DNA from: Candidatus Harrisonbacteria bacterium CG10_big_fil_rev_8_21_14_0_10_49_15
GTDB lineage: Bacteria > Patescibacteriota > Minisyncoccia > UBA6257 > 1-14-0-10-44-23
Length of the DNA stretch: 54,021 bases
Direction: 5' to 3'
Assembly (NCBI GenBank): GCA_002773415.1
Contig: PFBD01000008.1
Span: 1 to 54,021 of the forward strand
Under the pieces are notes generated by a model, which did no database searches, was not told the origin of the DNA, and was given only the letters and a program-made list of their open reading frames with translations. Every line of letters starts with the position of its first letter. Position 1 is the stretch's first letter. A program made the translations under genes and the position numbers. This document shows, piece after piece, positions 43,502-51,500 of this stretch.

Positions 43502-45334
43502 ATGCGTAAATTCTCGAAGACAAAAATAGGGGCTTTTGCAGGTGGACTTATTTTGTTTTTAGTTTTGGTTGGCGCTGGAGTTGCCGTGTTTGAATATCAG
43601 TACGTGGGCCGATTTTATCCCGGCGTTCAGTTGGCTGGAGAGAATATTTCCGGGAAGACTTATAGTGAGGTTGCAGATAAGGTGCGTCAGGTGGTGGAGC
43701 GGTTGGAGAAAGATGGAATCGTTTTAGTGGTAGAGACGGCTGGCTCTAGTCATGTGGTCAGCGTGCCACAGACAAGTGTTGGACTGACATCGGATACAGT
43801 TGTGGATTATTATTCTGTTGGTGATTGGGAGGCGACTTTGGCAAAGGCGTATCAGCGGGGGCGGTCTGGCTCGCTATTGGAACACGTCAGACAGCAGGCG
43901 TGGTTGATTATTAGGGGGCAGTCATTTGAGTTTCCTTTCATTATTAGGCAAGGGGCGCTTAGTTCATTGATTGAGCGAGAGTTGGACAGAGTTTTATCCA
44001 AACCACAGCCGGCTCATTTTGTTGTTCGGGATGGGACTGTGGAGGTTGCTCGTGAGCAGCTTGGCGAGAGGGTCTCGGTGTCAGAGGTCATCGGTCTAAT
44101 TGATTCCTTGTTGCGATCGCTGACAAAAAATACAATACCACTAGTGACCGAGCAGGTGCCTGTTGGGGCGACCAGTGATGAGTTGCGGCCGCTAACCGGC
44201 TTTGTGGCAGACGCTATTTTGCCCTTAGTGGTTCGTTTTAACTACAATGGTTATTGGGCGGCGGCGTATGGAGGTACATTAGCGAGTTGGCTGACTGTTT
44301 CAGATACGCCAGAGAAGACGTTGGAGTTTCGTAAAGAATCAGTAGAGCTGTTTTTACATAATCGTTTTGGTGTATATATTGAGAATCCGATGAGTAGTAG
44401 TCGGTTTGCGTTTGTTGGCGGCAAGTTGGAAGAGATCGTCGCCGGTCAGGCAGGGGAGGCGATTGCAGTGGATAAGGTGATAGCTGAGCTGAATGACGTT
44501 TTGCGGTCGCGGTTAGCGGATCATGAAGCGCCTTTAATCGGTGCAGATCTTTCTGATACTGTTCGGATAACGGTTGGGACCACGCGGCAGGAGCCGGTCG
44601 TAACCAAGGACACGGTGGATCGGTATGATATCCGGGAGTTGGTGGCGACGGCACGAACGAGTTTTGGTGGTAGTACGGCCGACCGAAAGCATAACATCGC
44701 GCTGGCGGCCGCAAAGCTGAACGGGGTTTTGATAGCGCCAGGGGAAGAGTTTTCAACAGTGAATGGCATTGGTTACATTACTGAGGATCAGGGTTATAAA
44801 AAGGAGTATGTCATTAAAGGAAATGAGAGCGTGAAAGAGTTAGGGGGCGGGCTGTGTCAGTTGGCGACCACTTTGTTTAGAACGGCGCTGAATGCCGGTG
44901 TGCAGATAACCGAGCGGCAGAACCACAGCTATGTGGTCGGCTATTACGGGCCAGGCTTAGACGCGACCATCTACGGTCCGCATCCGGACTTGCGGTTTAT
45001 GAATGATACCGGGCACTACCTGTTACTGCAGGGTCGGGTAGAGGGGGATGAGCTGGTGTTTGAGCTTTACGGGCAAAAAGACGGGCGAGTGGCCTCTATT
45101 AGCGAGCCTAAGATATTCAACCGCATCCCGCCACCACCACCAAAATATATTCCAAGTACGGAGTTGGCGCTTGGCGAAGAAAAATGTACGGAGCAGGCGA
45201 GATACGGTATGGAGGCAGAGGCGACCTATACGGTGAAGTATCAAGACGGTAGTACCCGAGAGCAGATATTTAAGAGCAAATATCGGCCTTGGCAAAAGGT
45301 GTGTTTGGTGGGGGTGGGGCAGGCGGGGTATTGA
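43502..45334 (+). CDS. VanW family protein with peptidoglycan-binding-like domain
   Basis: FSTVNGIGYITEDQGYKKEYVIKGNESVKELGGGLCQLATTLFRTALNAG. Confidence 0.9.
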   Translation: MRKFSKTKIGAFAGGLILFLVLVGAGVAVFEYQYVGRFYPGVQLAGENISGKTYSEVADKVRQVVERLEKDGIVLVVETAGSSHVVSVPQTSVGLTSDTVVDYYSVGDWEATLAKAYQRGRSGSLLEHVRQQAWLIIRGQSFEFPFIIRQGALSSLIERELDRVLSKPQPAHFVVRDGTVEVAREQLGERVSVSEVIGLIDSLLRSLTKNTIPLVTEQVPVGATSDELRPLTGFVADAILPLVVRFNYNGYWAAAYGGTLASWLTVSDTPEKTLEFRKESVELFLHNRFGVYIENPMSSSRFAFVGGKLEEIVAGQAGEAIAVDKVIAELNDVLRSRLADHEAPLIGADLSDTVRITVGTTRQEPVVTKDTVDRYDIRELVATARTSFGGSTADRKHNIALAAAKLNGVLIAPGEEFSTVNGIGYITEDQGYKKEYVIKGNESVKELGGGLCQLATTLFRTALNAGVQITERQNHSYVVGYYGPGLDATIYGPHPDLRFMNDTGHYLLLQGRVEGDELVFELYGQKDGRVASISEPKIFNRIPPPPPKYIPSTELALGEEKCTEQARYGMEAEATYTVKYQDGSTREQIFKSKYRPWQKVCLVGVGQAGY

Positions 45335-45395
45335 CAAAATAGGCGATACCGTGCTATAATTAGAGGTAGAAGTTTGATATAGTTATTTTGCTGAT

Positions 45396-45452
45396 TTTGG
45401 CCGCATATTTAGCCTTGTTTTAACCATAAATTGGGTTGGATATGCGGCCAAA
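45396..45452. repeat. 13-bp-arm inverted repeat preceding the DGR target gene
   Basis: TTTGGCCGCATAT...(31 nt)...ATATGCGGCCAAA. Confidence 0.9.
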
Positions 45453-45539
45453 TGGAGCCGCGTGTGGGCCTACGAACGTTTTGCCAATGGTTGGCGAGAT
45501 TAGTAGGGTGCCCGGCAGACTACAAAGGAGTTTTCTGCC

Positions 45540-46157
45540 ATGACCACGACGACCGATTCTCCGATCACGCCCGAACAGCTCCACGAGGGGCACGGGTTTC
45601 TGTGTCGGCTGTCGAACCCGGGGTACCAGGCGCGTCGCGCGCTGATCGCGCGGGCGAGCGACCCCAACCGACACCCGGGCTACCTGGTCGACCACGACCC
45701 GAGCAGCTCGGTCCGGCGCGCCTGCGCGCTGGACGTAGCGACCTGCGGGCCAAAGCTGGACGCGCCGTTCAACGGCGCGCAGATCCTCACCGACGTCTAC
45801 GGTGAGGAGGATGGCGGTTTCGACCTCACCACGGTCGAGCCGCTGCACCTCGATACGACGCTTCGGCTCGGAGCGGCCTGCGAGAAGATCCTGCCGCGGC
45901 GGGAGAAGCTCTCCATGGGTGGCCGCAGGCTCCGCTGGTTCGTGAAGAACGCGAACGCCGGCACGCTGCCGCTTGCCGACCAGTGGAAGAAGCAGGGGAA
46001 GGTCATCTTCTTCCCCGACACTTCCTGGCGGCACGACAGCGGCAACGAGTACGTCCGGTACGCCTACGTCAATGACGGCCAGTGGGTCGTCCGCTACCAC
46101 TGGCTCGGCTTCGACGTCGGCGGGCGCTTCTGCGTCCTCGTCAGCAAGGAGGTCTAG
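45540..46157 (+). CDS. DGR variable (target) protein with C-terminal variable region
   Basis: SD AAAGGAG upstream; 3' end contains VR matching downstream TR with only A-position mismatches. Confidence 0.93.
   Translation: MTTTTDSPITPEQLHEGHGFLCRLSNPGYQARRALIARASDPNRHPGYLVDHDPSSSVRRACALDVATCGPKLDAPFNGAQILTDVYGEEDGGFDLTTVEPLHLDTTLRLGAACEKILPRREKLSMGGRRLRWFVKNANAGTLPLADQWKKQGKVIFFPDTSWRHDSGNEYVRYAYVNDGQWVVRYHWLGFDVGGRFCVLVSKEV
46022..46147 (+). repeat. DGR variable repeat (VR)
   Basis: 126 bp aligned to 46552-46677 with 13 mismatches, all at template A (A>G, A>C, A>T). Confidence 0.97.
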
Positions 46158-46170
46158 GAAACTTGGGCTT

Positions 46171-46190
46171 TGGGAATCTTCGGATTCTCG
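46171..46190 (+). other. candidate post-VR hairpin (TTCG tetraloop)
   Basis: GAATC-TTCG-GATTC core extended by GG/TC; 24-27 nt downstream of VR. Confidence 0.45.
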
Positions 46191-46551
46191 GGCCCTCGGT
46201 TCCTCGGTCCCGCAAACCCTACGACCCTGGCAGAAGTTCTGTCGGGGTCGTTCACATTTTGATATACTTTGAAGCGGATAGTACGTGACAACGCGCGGTT
46301 TCGTTTGGTGCTAACCAAGCGAGGTTGCACGTGGCCGAATTCCAGAGACAGGTTGCGCAGAGCTGTGGGCGGCTAAGTGAAAGCAAAGTTTCCCCGGGTG
46401 TCGCGCTTGATACTCTTAATATACTTTTATACTCCTTGGTATCGTGCGCTAGCGCATTGAACCCAGTAGGTCATACTGCTGAATGAGATGCGGAATCAGA
46501 TACAATCCTGAGAATATTCAATGGATGGTGTGGTGGAAGGTGCATGGTACG

Positions 46552-46677
46552 TTCCTGGCGGAACGACAACGGCAACGAGTACGTCCGGTACGCCTACGTC
46601 AATGACGGCCAGTGGATCATCAACTACAACTGGCTCGACAACGACGTCGACGAGCGCTACTGCGTCCTCGTCAGCAA
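46552..46677 (+). repeat. DGR template repeat (TR)
   Basis: 126 bp, AAC-codon-rich; 13 of ~32 template adenines differ in VR, 0 non-A differences. Confidence 0.97.
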
Positions 46678-46698
46678 TGGGTATGGTATATGCCGCTG

Positions 46699-46723
46699 GC
46701 TGCGCATTAGACTAATGCGCAGC
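46699..46723. other. perfect 12-bp-stem hairpin between TR and avd end
   Basis: GCTGCGCATTAG-A-CTAATGCGCAGC; overlaps avd stop codon. Confidence 0.9.
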
Positions 46724-47056
46724 TTCTGTGGCAGTTTTCTTTAGCCATCCGCCGAGCATTCTGCCGATGGTTGCAAGTTGTTCGGAAAGCAAGGCGTAGT
46801 GCTTGGTCTCAATGGATTTTGTTTCCCAGAGGATCATTAAAAAGAATTTAAGCAGGTCAAAATTGGTATTGGCTTTTTGTAAGATGAGTAACTTTTGCTC
46901 TTGTGGTGTATATCGCGCCAAGAAGATAAGTTTCAAAACCGCGATGAAAAGGCCGTCGATTTCTTCTCCAAGAGTGTATCTGGCTGATTTAGTGAGGTGT
47001 TGCTTGAGATTAAACCAAGTTTTATAACAACTAACCAAATGTTGCAAAATACTCAA
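46712..47056 (-). CDS. avd: DGR accessory variability determinant (Avd)-like four-helix bundle protein
   Basis: SARYTLGEEIDGLFIAVLKLIFLARYTPQEQKLLILQKANTNFDLLKFFLMILWETKSIETKHYALLSEQLATIGRMLGGWLK. Confidence 0.88.
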   Translation of the reverse strand: MSILQHLVSCYKTWFNLKQHLTKSARYTLGEEIDGLFIAVLKLIFLARYTPQEQKLLILQKANTNFDLLKFFLMILWETKSIETKHYALLSEQLATIGRMLGGWLKKTATEAAH

Positions 47057-47065
47057 ATTTCCAGC

Positions 47066-47076
47066 GGGGGGGGGGG
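47066..47076. repeat. 11-nt poly-G tract between divergent avd and RT 5' ends
   Basis: CCAGC-GGGGGGGGGGG-CTTC. Confidence 0.9.
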
Positions 47077-47094
47077 CTTCTTAAAGGGTCTGTT

Positions 47095-48078
47095 TTGGCT
47101 CATGTATTTGAAGAGATAGTTTCAGTTGAAAACTTGCTTTTAGCTTGGCAAGAATTTCTTAAGGGTAAGAGAAATAAAAAAGATGTTCAGGAGTTCTCCC
47201 TGCATCTTATGGATAATCTCCTTATTTTACACGAAGAGCTAAAAAAGGAAATCTACGCCCATGGTCTTTATAAGTATTTCAGGATAAACGACCCCAAGCC
47301 AAGAGATATCCACAAAGCCAGCGTCAGGGATAGATTGGTCCACCACGCCATTTATCGAGTTCTCTATCCCTACTTTAGCAAGCGATTTATAGCCGACTCT
47401 TATTCTTGTCAACTAGGAAAAGGCACGCACAAAGCGCTCAATCGTTTTCGCAGATTTGCCTTTAAGGTGAGCAGAAATCACACCCGCACCTGTTGGATTC
47501 TGAAGTGCGATATCAGAAAGTTTTTCGCGAACATAGATCACCAAATTCTGCTTCAAATTCTGCAGAAACACATCCAAGACGCCGATACTTTGTGGCTGCT
47601 TAACCAGGTTGTTAAAAGTTTTAACTCTGGTGAAGGCGGTATGACGCGTCATACCGCCATGGGTCTGCCGCTTGGTAATCTCACCAGTCAGTTGCTTGTG
47701 AATATTTACATGCATGAGTTTGATCAGTGGGTGAAGCGCGGCTTGAAATTCAAGTACTATATCCGCTATGCGGATGACTTTGTGTTTTTATCTACGGACA
47801 GAAATGAACTGGAGCGGCTCATTCCACGGATTCAGGATTTTCTGCAGAACAAGCTCAAACTACAACTGCATCCTAACAAGCTATTTATCAAAACCCTGGC
47901 TTCCGGCGTGGACTTTTTGGGTTGGGTGCATTTTCCGGATCACCGCGTCTTGCGGACAGCGACTAAACGGCGGATGCTGCGAAAAGTGGTTGGATTTTCT
48001 AACGAAGCTATGACCTCTTCGTATTTGGGGATGCTGTCGCATGGGAACGCGCGGAAGTTGGAGAAATTTTTAGAATAA
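47095..48078 (+). CDS. DGR-type reverse transcriptase
   Basis: GLPLGNLTSQLLVNIYMHEFD, YYIRYADDFVFLS, HPNKLFIKTLASGVDFLGW; start codon uncertain (TTG 47095, or ATG 47039 if poly-G length changes). Confidence 0.93.
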   Translation: MAHVFEEIVSVENLLLAWQEFLKGKRNKKDVQEFSLHLMDNLLILHEELKKEIYAHGLYKYFRINDPKPRDIHKASVRDRLVHHAIYRVLYPYFSKRFIADSYSCQLGKGTHKALNRFRRFAFKVSRNHTRTCWILKCDIRKFFANIDHQILLQILQKHIQDADTLWLLNQVVKSFNSGEGGMTRHTAMGLPLGNLTSQLLVNIYMHEFDQWVKRGLKFKYYIRYADDFVFLSTDRNELERLIPRIQDFLQNKLKLQLHPNKLFIKTLASGVDFLGWVHFPDHRVLRTATKRRMLRKVVGFSNEAMTSSYLGMLSHGNARKLEKFLE

Positions 48079-48153
48079 GATCGCCTGAGTGAAATGTATG
48101 CGCTTTATATAACTCATTGTAATTTCAGATGGGCTAAGGTAGTCTAAGAATAT

Positions 48154-48336
48154 ATGACTAAGGTGGAGCTCCAGAAAATTGAAAAGATGGCCGCGGAGAG
48201 TGCTACGCTCGCGCGCAAGGCGTTGCGAAAGAGCGATGAGCTTGAGGCGTATTTGAGTTTGCTGGAGTATCGAGCCGGCAAGGCGCAAAAGCATGCCTCG
48301 GTGAGCGCCCTGTTTAAGAAACTGAAATTGCGATGA
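48154..48336 (+). CDS. putative antitoxin of RelE/YafQ-type module
   Basis: 60-aa charged ORF overlapping the downstream toxin ORF by 4 nt. Confidence 0.6.
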   Translation: MTKVELQKIEKMAAESATLARKALRKSDELEAYLSLLEYRAGKAQKHASVSALFKKLKLR

Positions 48337-48602
48337 AGAGACTCTTAACGACGCCAAGGTTTGATCGGCGTCTGGAGCGTTTTGTGCGCCGACATCCGGA
48401 ATTAAAGGATGTTGTTTTTGAATCTATGACCGCGCTCTTGAAGAATTCTCCGCCGCAAAGCCTAAAATTGCATAAGCTGGGTGGTATACTGAAGGGCTGC
48501 TATGGTGCCAGCGTTTCGCATGCCTATCGGCTTGTGTTTGTTATGGATTCTGATTCTGTGTGCTTTTTGGATGTCGGTACTCACGATGAAGTATATCGGT
48601 AG
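48333..48602 (+). CDS. RelE/YafQ-type toxin
   Basis: LLTTPRFDRRLERFVRRHPELKDVVFESMTALLKNSPPQSLKLHKLGG...YRLVFVMDSDSVCFLDVGTHDEVYR. Confidence 0.8.
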   Translation: MKRLLTTPRFDRRLERFVRRHPELKDVVFESMTALLKNSPPQSLKLHKLGGILKGCYGASVSHAYRLVFVMDSDSVCFLDVGTHDEVYR

Positions 48603-48680
48603 TATTAGCAATTGATTTTGGGCTTTATTTCGGTTAGCATAAACCTGCCTGCTGGTAGGTAGGTTTCACGTTCGATATTA

Positions 48681-48756
48681 GCCACCTTAGCTCAGTTGGT
48701 AGAGCAGATTCTTCGTAAGAATAAGGTCCCCGGTTCGAATCCGGGAGGTGGCTCCA
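48681..48756 (+). tRNA. tRNA-Thr(CGT), CCA encoded
   Basis: GCCACCTTAGCTCAGTTGGTAGAGCAGATTC-TTCGTAA-GAATAAGGTCCCCGGTTCGAATCCGGGAGGTGGCTCCA. Confidence 0.93.
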
Positions 48757-48843
48757 TTCTTCGCCACGCGAAGAATGGCCCTGCGTAGCTTTAGCGAAGC
48801 ACGGGCTATCTATGTTTTAAGTAGAAATTATATTAGGCTTCGA

Positions 48844-49608
48844 ATGGCAAGCATGAAAACTGATCAACATCACGGGGATGCGTTTAAGGCGCTGACGGGA
48901 AAGTATGACAAGGGGTCGGCGCATTTGAGTATTTATCCGGGCGTAGGTGGGGATGATGCCAAAGACTGGGCGCAGATGCTGTTGGAGATGTATACTGCCT
49001 ATGCCAAGCGCCGGGGGTTTAAAGTGGCCCTGATTGATGACCTGGCACTGGAAATAAAAGGAGACTTTGCTTATGGCACGCTCAAGAACGAGACGGGCGT
49101 GCACCGGCTGGTGCGGATAAGCCCGTATGATAGCAAGAAGTTACGGCATACGAGTTTCGCGCTAGTGGAGGTGGTGCCGATTTTCCCGGATATTCACCGA
49201 GCTTTGAATATTCCAGAGGGCGACTTAAAAGTGGAGACGGCGCGCGCCGGTGGGCCGGGCGGGCAGAATGTGAACAAGCGCGAGACAGCGGTGCGGGTGG
49301 TGCATATACCGACCGGGATAGCGGCTACTTGCCGGGAAGAGCGAGGGCAGCTGCAAAACAAGGAAAAGGCGATTGTGCTTCTCAAGAGTAAGCTTTTGCA
49401 CTTGATGGAGAAACACCAGAAAGAGCAGTTGTCTGATTTGCGTAGCCATGCTAAGCCGGAGTGGGGCAGCCAGATTCGTTCTTATGTTTTGCATCCTTAT
49501 AAAAAGGTGAAGGATCACCGAACGGAAGTGCAGAGTAATAGCCCGGATAAGGTGCTGGCCGGAGATTTGGACAAGTTTGTTGAAGCGGAACTGAACTTGA
49601 GTACGTAG
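48844..49608 (+). CDS. prfB: RF2-like peptide chain release factor lacking N-terminal domain 1
   Basis: [45 protein letters not shown]; immediately downstream of tRNA-Thr. Confidence 0.85.
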   Translation: MASMKTDQHHGDAFKALTGKYDKGSAHLSIYPGVGGDDAKDWAQMLLEMYTAYAKRRGFKVALIDDLALEIKGDFAYGTLKNETGVHRLVRISPYDSKKLRHTSFALVEVVPIFPDIHRALNIPEGDLKVETARAGGPGGQNVNKRETAVRVVHIPTGIAATCREERGQLQNKEKAIVLLKSKLLHLMEKHQKEQLSDLRSHAKPEWGSQIRSYVLHPYKKVKDHRTEVQSNSPDKVLAGDLDKFVEAELNLST

Positions 49609-49708
49609 TGCCTAGCACATAGGTAGAGGTGCTGGTTGCAATTTTAACTGTGATATAATTGAATGTATCTTCAGGGGTGACTACGTGCTAAGCACTAAGT
49701 ACTGACCA

Positions 49709-50392
49709 ATGATTGAATTTAAAAACGTTACCAAGGTATACCCAAATAAAGCGGTTGGCGTGGAAGATATCAGCTTTCATATAAAACCGGGTGAATTTGT
49801 GTCGCTAGTGGGCCGCTCCGGAGCCGGTAAATCTACGATTATCAAGCTGCTTATTGGCGAGGAAAGAGTGACAAAGGGGCGAGTTTTGTTTGGCTCTTAT
49901 GAGGTGAATAAATTGAGCATGAAGGAGTTCCCTCAACTTCGCCGGCAGATTGGGATTGTGTTTCAGGATTTTCGGTTACTGCCAAACAAGACTGCTTACG
50001 AGAACGTGGCTTTTGCGCTAGAGGTGGGTGGGCGGCCGCAGAGTGAGATAGAAGAGTTCGTGCCGCAGGTGCTAGATATGGTGGGCTTGTCTAGCAAGCG
50101 CTCGGCCTTTCCGCATCAGCTTTCCGGTGGAGAAAAGCAGAGAGTGGGGATTGCCAGGGCGATGATCCATCACCCGGCGGTGATAATTGCAGATGAGCCG
50201 ACTGGTAATTTGGATGAATTTAACAGCGAAGATATTATAAAACTGCTTGTTAGGATCAATGAGTTGGGAACGACCGTTATCTTAGCAACGCATGATAAGA
50301 ATGTGGTTGATAATCTGAATCGGCGAGTTATTAGTGTGGTTGACGGGCGAATCGCTCGGGATGAGGCGAAGGGGAAGTACATAATAATGTAA
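49709..50392 (+). CDS. ftsE: cell division ATP-binding protein FtsE
   Basis: GRSGAGKSTIIKLL; LSGGEKQRVGIARA; followed by ftsX. Confidence 0.93.
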   Translation: MIEFKNVTKVYPNKAVGVEDISFHIKPGEFVSLVGRSGAGKSTIIKLLIGEERVTKGRVLFGSYEVNKLSMKEFPQLRRQIGIVFQDFRLLPNKTAYENVAFALEVGGRPQSEIEEFVPQVLDMVGLSSKRSAFPHQLSGGEKQRVGIARAMIHHPAVIIADEPTGNLDEFNSEDIIKLLVRINELGTTVILATHDKNVVDNLNRRVISVVDGRIARDEAKGKYIIM

Positions 50393-50420
50393 TTTCTAAG
50401 TACTAATTTCTAAACCAGAC

Positions 50421-51335
50421 ATGGCTACCACCTTGGCAAGGATAATTAAATACGGGTTTCAGAATTTTTGGCGTAACGGCTGGTTGAGTACAGCGACCGT
50501 TATTATTATGGCACTTGCTCTTGTGCTTTTTCAGGGCTTGCTATTGTTTGATGTTGTGACTTCTTCGGCTGTGGCGAGTATCCAGGAAAAAATAGATGTC
50601 GCGGTTTATTTTGTTCAAGACGCGCCCGAGGCGGATATTTTGGCGATCCGCGATTCTTTAGAGGCTTTCCCGGAAATAGCGGAGGTTCGGTATGTTTCCA
50701 GAGATGAGGCTTTGGCTATTTTTAGGGAGAAACATGAAGGGGAGGAGTTTATCACTCAGGCCCTTGATGAGGTTGGCGAGAATCCGCTATTTGGTTCGCT
50801 GAATGTTCGCACCACTGACCCTAAGGATTATGTGGTGGTGGAAGAGTTTTTAGCTGCTGACCAGTATCAACCGCTTATTGCCAAGATCTCCAGTCAGTCG
50901 CAGGATAACAGAGATGCTATTGAACGGTTGGATAGGATCATCAGTACCCTGAATAAAGTCGGGTTCGTTTTCACGATATTCATCGCCCTTGTCGCTGCTT
51001 TGGTCGCCTTCAATACTATTCGTTTGGCTATCTACTCTAACAGAGAGGAGATCGGGATAATGAAGCTTGTTGGTGCTTCTAATATCTTTGCCAAAGGACC
51101 TTATATTGTGAGCGGCATTTTATACGGTTTTATCGGGGCCGTGCTGGCGCTTATTTTAGCCGCGCCGGCTATTAATCTGGCCTCGCCGGTGTTTACTAGG
51201 CTAATACCGGAGTTGAATGTAGAGGCGTATTTTTACGACAACTTAAGCACCCTTTTCCTTTACTTGCTGGTTGCGGGTGTGGCCTTGGGCATTGGATCAA
51301 GCTGGATAGCGATTCGTAGATACCTAAAAATCTAG
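50421..51335 (+). CDS. ftsX: cell division permease FtsX
   Basis: 4 TM topology, RNGWLSTATVIIMALALVLFQG, adjacent to ftsE. Confidence 0.92.
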   Translation: MATTLARIIKYGFQNFWRNGWLSTATVIIMALALVLFQGLLLFDVVTSSAVASIQEKIDVAVYFVQDAPEADILAIRDSLEAFPEIAEVRYVSRDEALAIFREKHEGEEFITQALDEVGENPLFGSLNVRTTDPKDYVVVEEFLAADQYQPLIAKISSQSQDNRDAIERLDRIISTLNKVGFVFTIFIALVAALVAFNTIRLAIYSNREEIGIMKLVGASNIFAKGPYIVSGILYGFIGAVLALILAAPAINLASPVFTRLIPELNVEAYFYDNLSTLFLYLLVAGVALGIGSSWIAIRRYLKI

Positions 51336-51472
51336 ACGAAGGGTTTGTAGTCTTTTTCCGGAGGAAGCACCTTTTCTTCTTTTTTGAATTTGTTCTTAAA
51401 GTAGGCGGTCAGCAAGCTCATGCTCGCTATCCACATTAGGGTTAGAACAATTATTTTCTCAAGTAGTGTCAT
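51332..51472 (-). CDS. 46-aa single-TM small protein
   Basis: MTLLEKIIVLTLMWIASMSLLTAYFKNKFKKEEKVLPPEKDYKPFV; overlaps ftsX stop tail-to-tail. Confidence 0.45.
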   Translation of the reverse strand: MTLLEKIIVLTLMWIASMSLLTAYFKNKFKKEEKVLPPEKDYKPFV

Positions 51473-51500
51473 GGTAGTATCAGCGAATAATGCGAATGCG

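Noticed and set aside
45420-46100. Long minus ORF 45420-46100 and other overlapping frames
   Set aside because: Artefact of high GC content; the + frame has an SD and carries the DGR VR in frame.
46544-46744. ORF over the TR as a second protein gene
   Set aside because: It is the DGR template repeat; translation just mirrors the VR-encoded peptide and lacks an independent N-terminal domain.
46803-47027. Plus-strand ORF opposite avd
   Set aside because: The minus-strand translation has a coherent Avd-like helical protein; the + ORF has no recognisable features.
48748-48843. Upstream extension of the release factor ORF into tRNA-Thr
   Set aside because: Overlaps the tRNA 3' end and palindromic repeats; first plausible start is 48844 or 48853.
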